From Methanolinea sp. (GTDB lineage: Archaea; Halobacteriota; Methanomicrobia; Methanomicrobiales; Methanospirillaceae): 64,000 bases of DNA. The translations under genes were made by a program, and so were the position numbers. This document shows positions 33,565-42,651 of this stretch, in pieces. The notes under the pieces were generated by a model. The model saw nothing but the letters and a program-made list of their open reading frames with translations, was not told where the DNA came from and did not search any database. The DNA lies in NCBI GenBank assembly GCA_030019395.1, contig JASEES010000006.1:18653-82652 (forward strand). Direction: 5' to 3'. Position 1 is the first letter of the stretch; each line of letters starts with the position of its first letter.

Positions 33565-34233
33565 ATGTACATCATCATCGTGGGGCTCGGCGGGATCGGG
33601 CGGAGTCTCACCCAGCTCGCAGTGGAGCATGGCAATAACGTGGTGATCATCGACCGCGACGAGCAGCGCTGCAGCGAGATTCTGGAGCACTACGATGTGC
33701 TTGCCGTCACCGGGAACGCAACCGACAAGTCCATCCTCGAGGATGCCGGGATTGATCGGGCGGACGCCCTCGTTGCGACGACGAGCGACGACTCGGTAAA
33801 CCTGATGACCTGCTGGCTTGCAAAGAGGTTCAAGGTACCCACTGTTGTCTCGATCGTGAACCAGAAGGAACATTCCGACCTCTTTTCCGAGGTGGGCGTC
33901 AAGATATCCGAGAATCCCGACGAACTCGTTGCCCAGAGGCTTTATTACTGGGCGGAGAACCCCCAGATGCAGCAGCTCGCATCCATTCCGGGCGGGACGA
34001 TCTTCGAGGTCGTGGCAGAGAAAGGTGCCCCCATCGTGGACCACGAGATCAGGGAGCTCAAGGTCAAGGACTTCGTGTTCATCGCGATCCGGAGAGCCGG
34101 GGGCGAGCTGATCATCCCGAGCGGCAACGTGAAGATCCGGCCCGGTGATACAATCACGGTTTTTACGAAAAAAGAGGCAGAGGACGAGTGCCTTGCCATC
34201 CTGAACAAGCAGTTGCGCGCATCACCGAAGTAG
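33565..34233 (+). CDS. TrkA-type potassium uptake regulatory protein
   Basis: The 222 residues contain an RCK N-domain that binds NAD(H) or ATP ([20 protein letters not shown]; acidic IIDRDEQR) and a C-terminal RCK-C domain (about 140-220). It would gate a Trk or Ktr potassium channel, though none is adjacent. Its 3' end overlaps that of the GGR gene on the other strand by 12 bases. Confidence 0.9.
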   Translation: MYIIIVGLGGIGRSLTQLAVEHGNNVVIIDRDEQRCSEILEHYDVLAVTGNATDKSILEDAGIDRADALVATTSDDSVNLMTCWLAKRFKVPTVVSIVNQKEHSDLFSEVGVKISENPDELVAQRLYYWAENPQMQQLASIPGGTIFEVVAEKGAPIVDHEIRELKVKDFVFIAIRRAGGELIIPSGNVKIRPGDTITVFTKKEAEDECLAILNKQLRASPK

Positions 34234-35418
34234 GAACGAGAGCTTTGCGAGGTCCCCGAGGAGAAGCGGGTTCCTCTTCACCAGTTCCTTGACGAGGTTC
34301 AAGGTCGAAAACTCCTCGAGATTCATCGTCGAAGCGGAGCTGATCAGCGCGTTGAATTTCTCGTCCGTCATCCGGATGAAGTACTCCTTCAGGTGCCAGT
34401 TCCGGGCGATGGTTTTTCCCATCGGGGACTCGCGCCATCCCCTGTCGTACGCCATCAAAACATCCTTTGAGCACTTTCCGTTCCGGATGGCGGATACCGC
34501 GGTCTGTGCAGCGAGCCGCCCCGTGAACATGGCGTTGTAGATCCCGCCGCCGGTCAGGGGATCGACCACCCTTGCCGCGTCACCGACGATCATGAGCCCG
34601 TCAGAGACCGTGCAGGCGAGGGGCTGGCAGACGGAAACACCCCCCACGATGTGCTCGATGGTCTTTCCTTCCGGAAACCGGGAGGCAACGAACCGGTCGA
34701 GGTAGTCGCGTGCACGGTGCCCTGCGCCACTCTTTGCCCCGCTGATGCCGATGCCGACGTTCGCAGACCGTTCCCCCTTGGGAAAGACCCAGAGGTAGCC
34801 CTGGGGAGCGACACTGTTGCCGACGTAGAAGACCGTGACGGTGGGGTCGATATCGATGTCGGTCATGAGGTACTGGGCAGACGTCATGATCTCCCGGACG
34901 GGGACGGTCGTATCGATCCCGCACCACCGCGAGAACTTCGACTCGACGCCGTCCGCGGCAATCACGATGTCGGCCCCGACCCGCCGCGTCTCGCCGCAGT
35001 GGTGGAGGACGGCACCCTTCACGGCACCGTTTTCGAGGATGGGTGCAGATGCCCGCGTCTTGACGGCAACGTCCGCGCCCGCTTCCGCTGCCCGCCAGAC
35101 GAGCTCCCGGTCAAAGACCTTGCGGTCGAGGATGTACCCCACCTTGTTGCCTGCCCTCTCCGAGTTCAGCTTCAGCGATGATCCGTCGGGTGCGACGATC
35201 TCTGCACCTTTCAGTTCCGCCGAGATGAAACACGGGTCGGGCTCGACGAACTCCGTGAGAGATTCCCTGCCTATTCCTTCGGCACACCGGACCGGGGCAC
35301 CGATTGCCGGGCGTTTCTCCGCCAGCAGGACGGACAGGCCCGCCTTTGCGGCCGTTTCTGCAGCAACCGCCCCACCCGGACCGCCGCCGATGACGAGGAG
35401 ATCATACCGGGGTTTCAT
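34222..35418 (-). CDS. Geranylgeranyl reductase family flavoprotein
   Basis: The 398-residue FAD enzyme ([20 protein letters not shown] at the start, [19 protein letters not shown] near 285) saturates the isoprenoid chains of archaeal lipids. The substrate-pocket motif around [17 protein letters not shown] is typical of digeranylgeranylglycerophospholipid reductases. It overlaps the preceding ferredoxin gene by 17 bases, a natural electron donor. Confidence 0.9.
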   Translation of the reverse strand: MKPRYDLLVIGGGPGGAVAAETAAKAGLSVLLAEKRPAIGAPVRCAEGIGRESLTEFVEPDPCFISAELKGAEIVAPDGSSLKLNSERAGNKVGYILDRKVFDRELVWRAAEAGADVAVKTRASAPILENGAVKGAVLHHCGETRRVGADIVIAADGVESKFSRWCGIDTTVPVREIMTSAQYLMTDIDIDPTVTVFYVGNSVAPQGYLWVFPKGERSANVGIGISGAKSGAGHRARDYLDRFVASRFPEGKTIEHIVGGVSVCQPLACTVSDGLMIVGDAARVVDPLTGGGIYNAMFTGRLAAQTAVSAIRNGKCSKDVLMAYDRGWRESPMGKTIARNWHLKEYFIRMTDEKFNALISSASTMNLEEFSTLNLVKELVKRNPLLLGDLAKLSFLLR

Positions 35419-35584
35419 CCTTCACCTCCAGGGCACCGAGGGGGCACACCTTTGCACAGATACCGCATCCCGTGCAGTTGTCACCGATTTCGAGGTATGC
35501 GTCGATCAGCTCGAGCGCACCCTCCGGGCAGACCGAGACACAGCACCCGCAATACCCGCATACATCTCGGAGAACGTGCAACAT
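35402..35584 (-). CDS. 2[4Fe-4S] ferredoxin (60 aa)
   Basis: Two clusters are encoded by [14 protein letters not shown] and [14 protein letters not shown] in a 60-residue protein. It overlaps the start of the geranylgeranyl reductase gene by 17 bases. The coupling supports it as that enzyme's electron donor, as shown for a ferredoxin beside GGR in Methanosarcina. Confidence 0.93.
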   Translation of the reverse strand: MLHVLRDVCGYCGCCVSVCPEGALELIDAYLEIGDNCTGCGICAKVCPLGALEVKDETPV

Positions 35585-35673
35585 CCCGGTACTGTATGTG
35601 TCCGATACCCTAAAATCTTTGCATGAATCCGGATTTTGGGGTATTTCCGTGGCTTAACGGGGAAATGTGCCGG

Positions 35674-36798
35674 TCAGAAAAACGAGAATGTCCCGTACCT
35701 CCCCCCACCCCCGGGAGAGAGGCGCACCCTCCCGGACCGGAGGGATCCGACTGCAGCGGCGGTCCCGGGATGAATGTCCGAGAGCTCCTGCACGGGTATT
35801 TCCGTCAGCACGGAGATCTCGTTCCCGAATGCCCCGATGAACCGGTCGTAGAGGGTACAGACAGCCCGTGCCCGGACAGAGGAGACCGGGAGCACCCGTG
35901 CAAGGATCTCGGCGAGGGGGATCATGTGCAGGTAGGGTGGCCGGGGAAGAGCAGGCCCGGACGAGAGCTCGCGGGCCCGGTCACGTACCCCCTTCTTTAT
36001 CCTTCCCCCGCAGAGGGGACACTTCCAGGAACAGGAAAGGGCGTCATCCGCCGGAAACTGGTGGTAGCACCGCGTGCAGGCCGTCCGGTTGTATTTTCCC
36101 TCTTCCGGGAAGAACCCGACGTTCCGGACGACGTTTCCCTGCCTGAGTGCATCGAGCACGGCGGAGGGCGTCCCATCAGGGGCGGAGAGGACGACGAATT
36201 CCCTGCCCAGCCGGCAGGGATCGGGCCCGTGGGCATCGGAGCTCGAGATGAAGGGGATACGCGAGAGATGGGGGATTGCGGCACCGTAGGAACTGTCTGC
36301 CGAGAGTCCGAGTTCGAGGAAATCGACGTGTTCGCTCCCGTAACACGATTCCAGGCTGTCATGGGCCGCGTAGAGCGAAGTCCACGGCGTGAACGCGTGG
36401 GCGGGCCCGATCAGCCCGTCCCTCCTGTGCACCAGCCGTGCTATCTCCCCGCCGGTGAGGGGAACACGCGGTCGTCCCGTTGATCCAAGACCCGGTGCAG
36501 AGGGTGCAAGGTCAAGGGCAAGGTCCCGGAACGAGGCAAAGTCCTCCATGAGGACGAGGTGGTGGACGCGGTTTTTGTCCTCGATCTCGGCAGAGGGGAC
36601 AACGCAGGTGCCGCAGTCCCCGGTGCGGGAGAGTGCCTCCACCCACATCCTCCGCCATTCCGGGTGGAGGGCATCGCCGCTCCCGATGACGTCAAGCCCC
36701 TTCGTCCTGCAGGCTTCCAGGATGAGGGGCGGGACCATTCTGCGCGAGGTGGCAATCGAGAAGCAGGAATGGATGTGCAGGTCGCAGGAGAGGTCCAT
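35674..36798 (-). CDS. Endonuclease Q family PHP-domain nuclease
   Basis: The 374 residues start with the PHP motif DLHIHSCFSIATSRRMVPP and DVIGSGDALHPEW. Later His and Asp positions (SSDAHGPDPCRLG) complete the metal site. A zinc finger lies near 245-275 (CTRC and CPLCG). EndoQ nicks DNA 5' of deaminated bases such as uracil and hypoxanthine. The gene follows the PAC2 gene with an 8-base gap on the same strand. Confidence 0.88.
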   Translation of the reverse strand: MDLSCDLHIHSCFSIATSRRMVPPLILEACRTKGLDVIGSGDALHPEWRRMWVEALSRTGDCGTCVVPSAEIEDKNRVHHLVLMEDFASFRDLALDLAPSAPGLGSTGRPRVPLTGGEIARLVHRRDGLIGPAHAFTPWTSLYAAHDSLESCYGSEHVDFLELGLSADSSYGAAIPHLSRIPFISSSDAHGPDPCRLGREFVVLSAPDGTPSAVLDALRQGNVVRNVGFFPEEGKYNRTACTRCYHQFPADDALSCSWKCPLCGGRIKKGVRDRARELSSGPALPRPPYLHMIPLAEILARVLPVSSVRARAVCTLYDRFIGAFGNEISVLTEIPVQELSDIHPGTAAAVGSLRSGRVRLSPGGGGRYGTFSFF

Positions 36799-36806
36799 GC
36801 ATCTCT

Positions 36807-37559
36807 TCAGACGATGTACCTGAGTTCATCCTCGCGCATGCTGCGCTCCGTGTCGACCAGTCTCTCGATCATGTGCTCCATCTCCCGGCCCCTCTCCTCG
36901 AGCGTCGTGGCATTGACCTCGATACCAAGGAGGGTGCAGAGCACGCTCAAGACCCGGGCAGCGCTCTTTGGGTCCACGAGGTACCCGCTCGTTTCACCCA
37001 TGAGGCAGATTCCCTCGATCCCGCGGGAAAGGCCGAGGCCGAGCAGGAGACCCGCCGCCCCGATTATCCCGCCGCCAGGCTCGTCAGGGCTGATGACCGC
37101 ACCAGCAGCCTCGACTTCCTCCCGGAGGTCTTCGCGGTTGACTGCGCCGAGCACGCGGGGGACGTCAACGAGGTGACCGACACCGTATCCCCCGAGGGTA
37201 TAGATCCTCCTGACCCCGAGCTCCAGCGCGAGGGAGACGTACGTGTCGGCAAGCAGGTAGTGGCCTTCGCCTGACGTGCTCTGGAAGTCCCCGACGAGGA
37301 AGAGGAACCGCTTATCCCCGCTCCGGGCGTAATAGAGTTCGTTGTTTGCGAGCCGGATTGTCCCGTTCTCCCTGATGATGACCTGGGGGGGAAAGTAGAT
37401 GGACTCGATCTCGGCGACCTTCCGTGCCGCAAGCTCGTGGATCATGTGCTCTGCAACGAGCTTTCCCACGTGCCCGATCCCGGGCAGCCCCTCGATGAGG
37501 ACGGGGGCGCGGACCCCGGATCCGTCCCCGTCTGTGAACCTGACGGTTATATCGTCCAT
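36807..37559 (-). CDS. PAC2-family proteasome assembly chaperone-like protein
   Basis: The 250-residue protein starts MDDITVRFTDGDGSG and shows PAC2 landmarks: VLIEGLPGIGHVGKLVAEHM, GDFQSTSGEGHYLLADT and TLGGYGVGHLVDVPRV. The archaeal members interact with proteasome precursors. Its ATG overlaps the end of nop10 (stop at 37547). The longer frame reaching 37712 overlaps nop10 and is rejected. Confidence 0.9.
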   Translation of the reverse strand: MDDITVRFTDGDGSGVRAPVLIEGLPGIGHVGKLVAEHMIHELAARKVAEIESIYFPPQVIIRENGTIRLANNELYYARSGDKRFLFLVGDFQSTSGEGHYLLADTYVSLALELGVRRIYTLGGYGVGHLVDVPRVLGAVNREDLREEVEAAGAVISPDEPGGGIIGAAGLLLGLGLSRGIEGICLMGETSGYLVDPKSAARVLSVLCTLLGIEVNATTLEERGREMEHMIERLVDTERSMREDELRYIV

Positions 37560-37708
37560 CCTCGTGCAATCCTCCTGTACCGGCCCAGGCTGTCGGAGGG
37601 AGAAAAACGTGCAGGATGCGCCGGCACGGTGGGGTGGCCGCAGACAGGACAGGAGAATTTCAGCGTGTACGTCCGGTCCCGCGGGCAGCGCCTCAGCCGG
37701 CCACTCAT
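37547..37708 (-). CDS. nop10: Nop10, H/ACA ribonucleoprotein subunit (53 aa)
   Basis: This short protein reads MSGRLRRCPRDRTYTLKFSC, then PVCG and the basic tail ending LGRYRRIARGWTI. The Cys4 knuckle (C8, C20, C23 and a further ligand) and Pro-rich segment HPARFSPSDSLGRYRR match Nop10, which joins Cbf5, Gar1 and L7Ae in guided pseudouridylation. It lies between aIF2-alpha (its ATG overlaps the aIF2-alpha stop as ATGA) and PAC2 (its stop overlaps the PAC2 start). Confidence 0.92.
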   Translation of the reverse strand: MSGRLRRCPRDRTYTLKFSCPVCGHPTVPAHPARFSPSDSLGRYRRIARGWTI

Positions 37709-38490
37709 GCAACCTTCCCGGACTTGGGTTTCCTCACGAACCGGCCCTCGCCACCGGCCCGTTCGATGACTCCGATGGCAGCCGAGGCAGCTTTTTCGAT
37801 GGCCTTCTCCGCTGCCTTGTAGTTGCCTGCGGTCACCTTGATGCGGTAGTTGGGTGCACCCAGGTACGTGAGCTCGATGTCGACACCCGGTATCTTTGGT
37901 TCTGCAGAACGAAGCGCCCTCCGGATGATGTTGACACCGTCGGGCTTGCTCGATGTGAGGACGAGCGTCCCGCTGACAGTCACCCGCGGTATCTTGACGT
38001 TTTCCCGGGCGACCTGTTCGAGTGCAGCCTTCGCGGCCGCGGAGACCGGAAGGGACGCCAAGGCGTCTTCCCCGGTAACGATATCCTCAAAAACGGAATA
38101 GAGATCACCGTAACGGGAGTATATCGCTGCCTCGAGGTCTTCCGCCTTCTCGCCGGCGGCGGCAGCGGCAAAGCCGATCCACTTGCGTGCCTTGGACTCG
38201 TTCTTCCATTCCCGGATCTTCTCGCGGCGCTGGTGCTCGTTGACGTCCTTGAGCGAGAGGTCGATGTGCCCGCGTGACGGGTCGACGTGGAGGACCTTGC
38301 AGACGACTTTCTGGCCCTCGCGGATGTGGTCGCGGATATACTTGATCCAGCCGGTTGCCACCTCCGAGATGGGGATAAGCCCGACGCGCCCGGGGTACTC
38401 GTCGAGGTTGACAAAAGCGGCAAAGTCCTTGACGTCTTTCACAGTGCAGACGACAAGTTCCCCGTTTTCCGGCCAGTCTCTCTCGCTCAT
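37705..38490 (-). CDS. Translation initiation factor 2 subunit alpha
   Basis: The 261 residues start MSERDWPENGEL. An N-terminal S1 domain (about 10-85, VVCTVKDVKDFAAFVNL, then RGHIDLSLKDVNEHQRR) is followed by a helical domain and a C-terminal alpha-beta domain that binds the gamma subunit. It delivers initiator tRNA to the ribosome. The gene sits between S27e and nop10, an order conserved in archaea. Confidence 0.95.
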   Translation of the reverse strand: MSERDWPENGELVVCTVKDVKDFAAFVNLDEYPGRVGLIPISEVATGWIKYIRDHIREGQKVVCKVLHVDPSRGHIDLSLKDVNEHQRREKIREWKNESKARKWIGFAAAAAGEKAEDLEAAIYSRYGDLYSVFEDIVTGEDALASLPVSAAAKAALEQVARENVKIPRVTVSGTLVLTSSKPDGVNIIRRALRSAEPKIPGVDIELTYLGAPNYRIKVTAGNYKAAEKAIEKAASAAIGVIERAGGEGRFVRKPKSGKVA

Positions 38491-38500
38491 CGGTGACACA

Positions 38501-38689
38501 TCACTCGAATGTCGCAAGGATTTCTGCCTGGAGCCTTGCCTTTCCGCCGGCAGGCTCTGATAAGACCCTTCCGCAGACGATGCAGTCGACCCTCGTGCTC
38601 GCCTTCTCGAAGACGACCTGCTCGTTCTCGCAGTCAGGGCACTTGACCTTGAAGAACCTGCTGCGGTTCTCCCGGATTTGCTGGACCAT
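38501..38689 (-). CDS. 30S ribosomal protein S27e
   Basis: The 62-residue zinc-ribbon ribosomal protein has FFKVKCPDCENEQVVFEKAS, then VDCIVCGRVLSEPAGG. The start MVQQIRENRS is chosen because an upstream frame start overlaps L44e. It follows L44e after 5 bases. Confidence 0.95.
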   Translation of the reverse strand: MVQQIRENRSRFFKVKCPDCENEQVVFEKASTRVDCIVCGRVLSEPAGGKARLQAEILATFE

Positions 38690-38694
38690 GCTGT

Positions 38695-38973
38695 TTACTC
38701 CTTCAACTCGAACTTGCCGGCGCGGAAACCGGGACGCAGGTGTGCTTTTCCGCAGGCACTGCACCGGTACCGGACGTTTACTCTCTTCGTTGGCTTGTCA
38801 CCGCCGGGGACCTTGGAAAACTTCCCCATGTTCCCGACCGTGCTCCTCCGTGCCTTCTGCCTGTCGATCCAGTGCAGACCCGAGGTCTTGCTCTTCTTGA
38901 CCTTCTCCACCTCGTGGGTCTGGTGAGCCCGGCAGAACGGGCAGTATGTCCTGAATTTCTGTGGCATTTTCAT
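38695..38973 (-). CDS. 50S ribosomal protein L44e
   Basis: The 92 residues include the zinc ribbon CPFC (about residue 11) and CSACGKAH near 72-80, plus basic segments ([20 protein letters not shown]). It heads the L44e-S27e-aIF2-alpha-Nop10 set. Either MKM or the internal M may be the true start. Confidence 0.95.
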   Translation of the reverse strand: MKMPQKFRTYCPFCRAHQTHEVEKVKKSKTSGLHWIDRQKARRSTVGNMGKFSKVPGGDKPTKRVNVRYRCSACGKAHLRPGFRAGKFELKE

Positions 38974-39010
38974 GGAATCGGCCTCTTATTCCGGATATCG
39001 AATATCAGTA

Positions 39011-39631
39011 TTATTTGCCCGGGTTGATATTTAAGACTATGTTGCGCTCACACAGGACGTCCGCGTTCCTCGCGGGCAGGGTCACGATATCCTCGCGGCG
39101 GAGGTCATAAATCCTGCCGTCCACGCCCATGAACGGCTCGACGTCCTGCAGGACCCGGGAGACGACAAAGGAAAGGGTCCCCGTTGCATTTTCCGCACCG
39201 GCTGCCGGGGCGCATGGTTCGTTTCCGCCGGGAGGTGCGGACACCGCGGGCTGGTGGGCAGTCTCCGCCAGGAGCCTGCACCGGGCCTGCCCGAGTGCCT
39301 GCACGATAAGGTCGTACATTTCCCGCTCTTCGGGAAGCAGCCTCTTTAACTCGTCGCGGTCGATATAGTGCCCGTCTTCCTGGGTACGTGCAAGCGAGAG
39401 TATCTTTTCCGCCCGGATATGGAAGAGGTCAGAAAGCGTCTCGCGCATCGCGTGGATACGCTGGATGAGGACCTGTGCCTCGTCCGAGAAGGGGTCACTG
39501 CATGCATGGAGTTCCTTATAGAGGTCGTTGAGGCTCCTGTGTGCCGATGCAAAGAGGTCAGGGGGGATATGGACCAGCCGCCCGGTCTCCCTCTCGGAGA
39601 GGAGGATGATCCGCAGCTCGTCGAGGTTCAT
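39011..39631 (-). CDS. GINS complex subunit (Gins51-like)
   Basis: The 206 residues have an N-terminal helical A-domain (MNLDELRIILLSERETGRLV to about 120). A variable linker and a C-terminal B-domain follow (VEPFMGVDGRIYDLRREDIV, then LPARNADVL), the A-then-B order of archaeal Gins51. It bridges MCM helicase, primase and RecJ-like nucleases at forks. Its start overlaps the priS stop by 4 bases. Confidence 0.88.
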   Translation of the reverse strand: MNLDELRIILLSERETGRLVHIPPDLFASAHRSLNDLYKELHACSDPFSDEAQVLIQRIHAMRETLSDLFHIRAEKILSLARTQEDGHYIDRDELKRLLPEEREMYDLIVQALGQARCRLLAETAHQPAVSAPPGGNEPCAPAAGAENATGTLSFVVSRVLQDVEPFMGVDGRIYDLRREDIVTLPARNADVLCERNIVLNINPGK

Positions 39632-40785
39632 GCCCTGCTCCCCCCTGCAATCTCGGCTGCGCCCCGGCAGCAGAGGAAGACAGCGAGGGCCTCGGGGACG
39701 CGTGCATACCCTTTCTCCAGCCTGTACACTGACCCGAGGATCGGCATCGTGAGGGGGAACGCGACCTCGACAGCGACCTCGCGGTCCGAAAAGACCACGG
39801 CATCCACGAGGGGGTCAAAACCGGGCAGTTCGCCGGGGGCAAGCGGGGTGACCCGGAAACCGCTCCCGCCGTGGAGGGACGAGGGCATGCGAATCAGCCT
39901 CTTCGTGTCGGTCGTCACGGGCTCGTCGGCAAGGGCTGCCCGGTCGCGGAGGAGTGCCAGAAAGCGCCCCTCCCTGTCAGATGACAGGCCACGGATGACC
40001 CGGGAGATGACCGGGTCACGCAGGGAGAGATCGGCGGGGGCACTCTCGAGGAGCGAGAGGATGGACGGTACCCGCCGGATGAACTCTTCAGCGGTCGTCT
40101 TTCCCACCCCCTCGAGTGCCGTCAGGGTGGCAACCCTTTCCTTTTCCTCCAGGCTCTCCAGCCATAGCAGGTACTCGGCGAGTGCATCTATATAGCGATG
40201 GTGCCATCCGCGGGGTGAATGTGTCCTGTGCGAGAGGACGCGTCCCGGGTCAAGGCCGATACCGCAGACGTAATCGATGATCTCGCGCCTCTCGCTGCTG
40301 CCGAAGTCCCGGACGGCCGGATCCCTGACGTGCACGTGGTAGCCCCTGCCGCCCGAAAAGACTACTTCCACGTCTTTTTGGGAAAAACCGAGTTCCCCGG
40401 TGAGCATTTCGAGGAGTTTTTCCGTCTCTTCCCGGACGCGTTCGAGCATCCGGTCGTATGGTCCCCGCATGAGGTGGTCTGCGTCGAGGTCGAAGATGAG
40501 GTCGGCACCGAGCCACCCTTTCTCGCCCATGGTCGGTGCACCGGGCCTGCTGTAGTAGGCCGTCGAGTAGTAGGCATGGGCCGGGACCATGCTCCGGATG
40601 TAGGAGAAGACCTCGTCGCGTGTCTCGAACCCCAGGTGCCTGCGCATGTGGGTGTCGGCAGCATCCGGTTCGAAGAAGATGAAGGCCCATTCCCGCTGGG
40701 GTACCGAGGGCGGCGGGATGAGGCGGGCGTTCCCGTAGTACGAGGAGAAACGCTGGCGCAGGAACTCGAACGTGGCAGCCTTCAT
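39628..40785 (-). CDS. priS: DNA primase small subunit PriS
   Basis: The 385-residue catalytic subunit has the metal-binding DLDADHL near residue 108, the SGGRGYHVHVRD motif near 155, and later conserved His. It synthesises RNA primers with PriL, which is not in the window. ATGA overlaps link it to Elp3 upstream and GINS downstream, which places primer synthesis and fork assembly in one transcript. Confidence 0.93.
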   Translation of the reverse strand: MKAATFEFLRQRFSSYYGNARLIPPPSVPQREWAFIFFEPDAADTHMRRHLGFETRDEVFSYIRSMVPAHAYYSTAYYSRPGAPTMGEKGWLGADLIFDLDADHLMRGPYDRMLERVREETEKLLEMLTGELGFSQKDVEVVFSGGRGYHVHVRDPAVRDFGSSERREIIDYVCGIGLDPGRVLSHRTHSPRGWHHRYIDALAEYLLWLESLEEKERVATLTALEGVGKTTAEEFIRRVPSILSLLESAPADLSLRDPVISRVIRGLSSDREGRFLALLRDRAALADEPVTTDTKRLIRMPSSLHGGSGFRVTPLAPGELPGFDPLVDAVVFSDREVAVEVAFPLTMPILGSVYRLEKGYARVPEALAVFLCCRGAAEIAGGSRA

Positions 40786-42356
40786 GCGAGCTTCTTGTGC
40801 ATGTATGGTCCCCGCCGTTCATATCCGTGACGCCGGTAGTAAGGCCGGACCCCGATCCCGCTCATGATGGTAATCCCGCGGTACCCTTCGGCTGCCGCCG
40901 TCTCCTCCGCGGCAGAGAGAAGCTCCTTCCCGAACCTGCGGTGCTGCCTCTGTTCTGCCGAGGGGGAACTCCCGAGCGGCACAACGCTTCCGTACACGTG
41001 GAGTTCGCGGAGGAGGGCCGAGCCTTCCGTTTCGGGCCGCCACCTCTCTCCGCCGGTGCGGAGCCGGGCAAATCCTATCAGGGCACTGCCCGAGACGACC
41101 GAGATGAAGTATTCGCGCCCCCCGCATGCATCGTAGGAGAAGACCGAGAGTTTTTCCGGGCCCCCTCCCTCTGACCTGCCTGCCTCGCGGCACCGGATGC
41201 ACTGGCACGCCTTTCCCATCGCGGCAAGGCGCTGCTGGCAGAGCTGGCGGAAGTTGCTGTGCCGCGATCCTGCCACGATCAGGCGTGCCGGGATGTCCCG
41301 CTGGATGCGCTGGAGCCTGACGTAGCAGGGCAGGAGCGACTTTGCGTAGGCAACGAGGTCGATGAGTGTGTCCTCGGGGTATGGGGCGTACTGCCCCTGC
41401 TTCCAGAGCTCCTCGATCGCGGAGCCGGGCGTCACGAGTGTCGGGTATATCTTGAGGAAATCGGGCCGGAAGGCAGGGTTGTCGAAGAGCTCGCGGAACA
41501 TCCGGCGGTCATGATCGATATCGCTCCCCGGGAGGTTGGGCATGACGTGGTACCCGACCTTGATCCCCGCATTCCGCAGCAGGCACGTCGCCTCCACCGT
41601 GTCTGCGACCGTGCAGCCCCGCCTGTTGAAGGAGAGGATGGAATCGTCGAGGTGCTGGACCCCCAGTTCAACCTTGGTCACCCCGAGTCCGAGCATCCGG
41701 TCGATATGCTCCTTTTTGCACCAGTCGGGACGTGTCTCGAAGGTGGTGGCAACGCACCGGACGGGCGAGAACTCGTTCTCCCCAAAGACGCGTGCCGTGT
41801 CCGGCCGGGCGGCCCGCACGGTCCCCCTGTACTCGTTCATGGCACGGACGCATTCCCTGACGAACCATTCCTGGTAATCCGCCGGCCGGGACGTCATCGT
41901 CCCCCCCATCACGATCAGTTCCACCTTGTCGACGTGGTGTCCGAGGAGCTCGAACTGTTCGAGGCGTGCCCTGACCTGCGCATACGGGTCGTATCCGTGG
42001 TCGCGTGCCCGCAATGCCGCAGGTTCCTCTCCCGTGTAGCTCTGGGGGGACTGGAAGGGATGGTCCGGCCCTCCGGGGCAGGGGAGACATTTGCCGTGGG
42101 GGCAGGGGTAAGGAGACGTCATCACGGCAACGGGTGCAACACCCGAGAGCGTCCGCGTCGGTTTGACGAGGAGGAGCCTCCGGAGGACGGCCCGTTCTTC
42201 CGGTGTTGCCGCAGCAAGGAGAGCGGAGTTCCGGGGGACCGCCGGAGCGCCGTGTTTCCTGCAGACCTCGACCTTGATCTTCGTGACGTCTTCGGGCCGG
42301 GTCGCACGGGAGGTGAGGGCCTCGAGTATCTCGCGGGAGATATCGGGCTTTTGCAT
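40782..42356 (-). CDS. elp3: Elp3-type tRNA uridine-34 modification radical SAM/GNAT enzyme
   Basis: The 524 residues combine a radical SAM core (CPHGKCLPCPGGP near 84-96, a CxxxxCxxC pattern typical of Elp3) and a C-terminal GNAT acetyltransferase domain (SALIGFARLR, then VRPYYRRHGYERRGPYM). It adds cm5-type groups at U34 of tRNA. It overlaps priS by 4 bases. Confidence 0.95.
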   Translation of the reverse strand: MQKPDISREILEALTSRATRPEDVTKIKVEVCRKHGAPAVPRNSALLAAATPEERAVLRRLLLVKPTRTLSGVAPVAVMTSPYPCPHGKCLPCPGGPDHPFQSPQSYTGEEPAALRARDHGYDPYAQVRARLEQFELLGHHVDKVELIVMGGTMTSRPADYQEWFVRECVRAMNEYRGTVRAARPDTARVFGENEFSPVRCVATTFETRPDWCKKEHIDRMLGLGVTKVELGVQHLDDSILSFNRRGCTVADTVEATCLLRNAGIKVGYHVMPNLPGSDIDHDRRMFRELFDNPAFRPDFLKIYPTLVTPGSAIEELWKQGQYAPYPEDTLIDLVAYAKSLLPCYVRLQRIQRDIPARLIVAGSRHSNFRQLCQQRLAAMGKACQCIRCREAGRSEGGGPEKLSVFSYDACGGREYFISVVSGSALIGFARLRTGGERWRPETEGSALLRELHVYGSVVPLGSSPSAEQRQHRRFGKELLSAAEETAAAEGYRGITIMSGIGVRPYYRRHGYERRGPYMHKKLA

Positions 42357-42367
42357 GGAGGAGAAAT

Positions 42368-42634
42368 TCAGTGTTCAGCAGCGACCTGCTCGGAAGCCGC
42401 CTCGGGGGAATACCCGACCCTCATCATCTGGCTGTTGCGCAGGTGAGTGACGATCTCTTCGCCGAGGGCCAAAATAGCATCCTTGTGGCACTTCTTGTTC
42501 TTGTGGATGTGGACAGGAGAGATCTCGAGGGAATTGTACCGTTTTGTCGGAATTTCCTGATTGGTGATGGTTTCGTAGTATTTCTTGATGTGGATCATCA
42601 GCATGTGGAGATGGAGGAGCTCTTCCTTTTGCAC
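42368..42634 (-). CDS. UPF0058 family protein (88 aa)
   Basis: This small helical protein starts MQKEELLHLHMLMIHIKKYY and has the conserved ISPVHIHKNKKCHKDAILAL and a variable tail. UPF0058 is a widespread euryarchaeal family of unknown function, often near replication or translation genes. It lies 11 bases before the Elp3 gene and is probably the first gene of the long minus-strand cluster. Confidence 0.85.
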   Translation of the reverse strand: MQKEELLHLHMLMIHIKKYYETITNQEIPTKRYNSLEISPVHIHKNKKCHKDAILALGEEIVTHLRNSQMMRVGYSPEAASEQVAAEH

Positions 42635-42651
42635 ACTATCACCTTCTTCAA

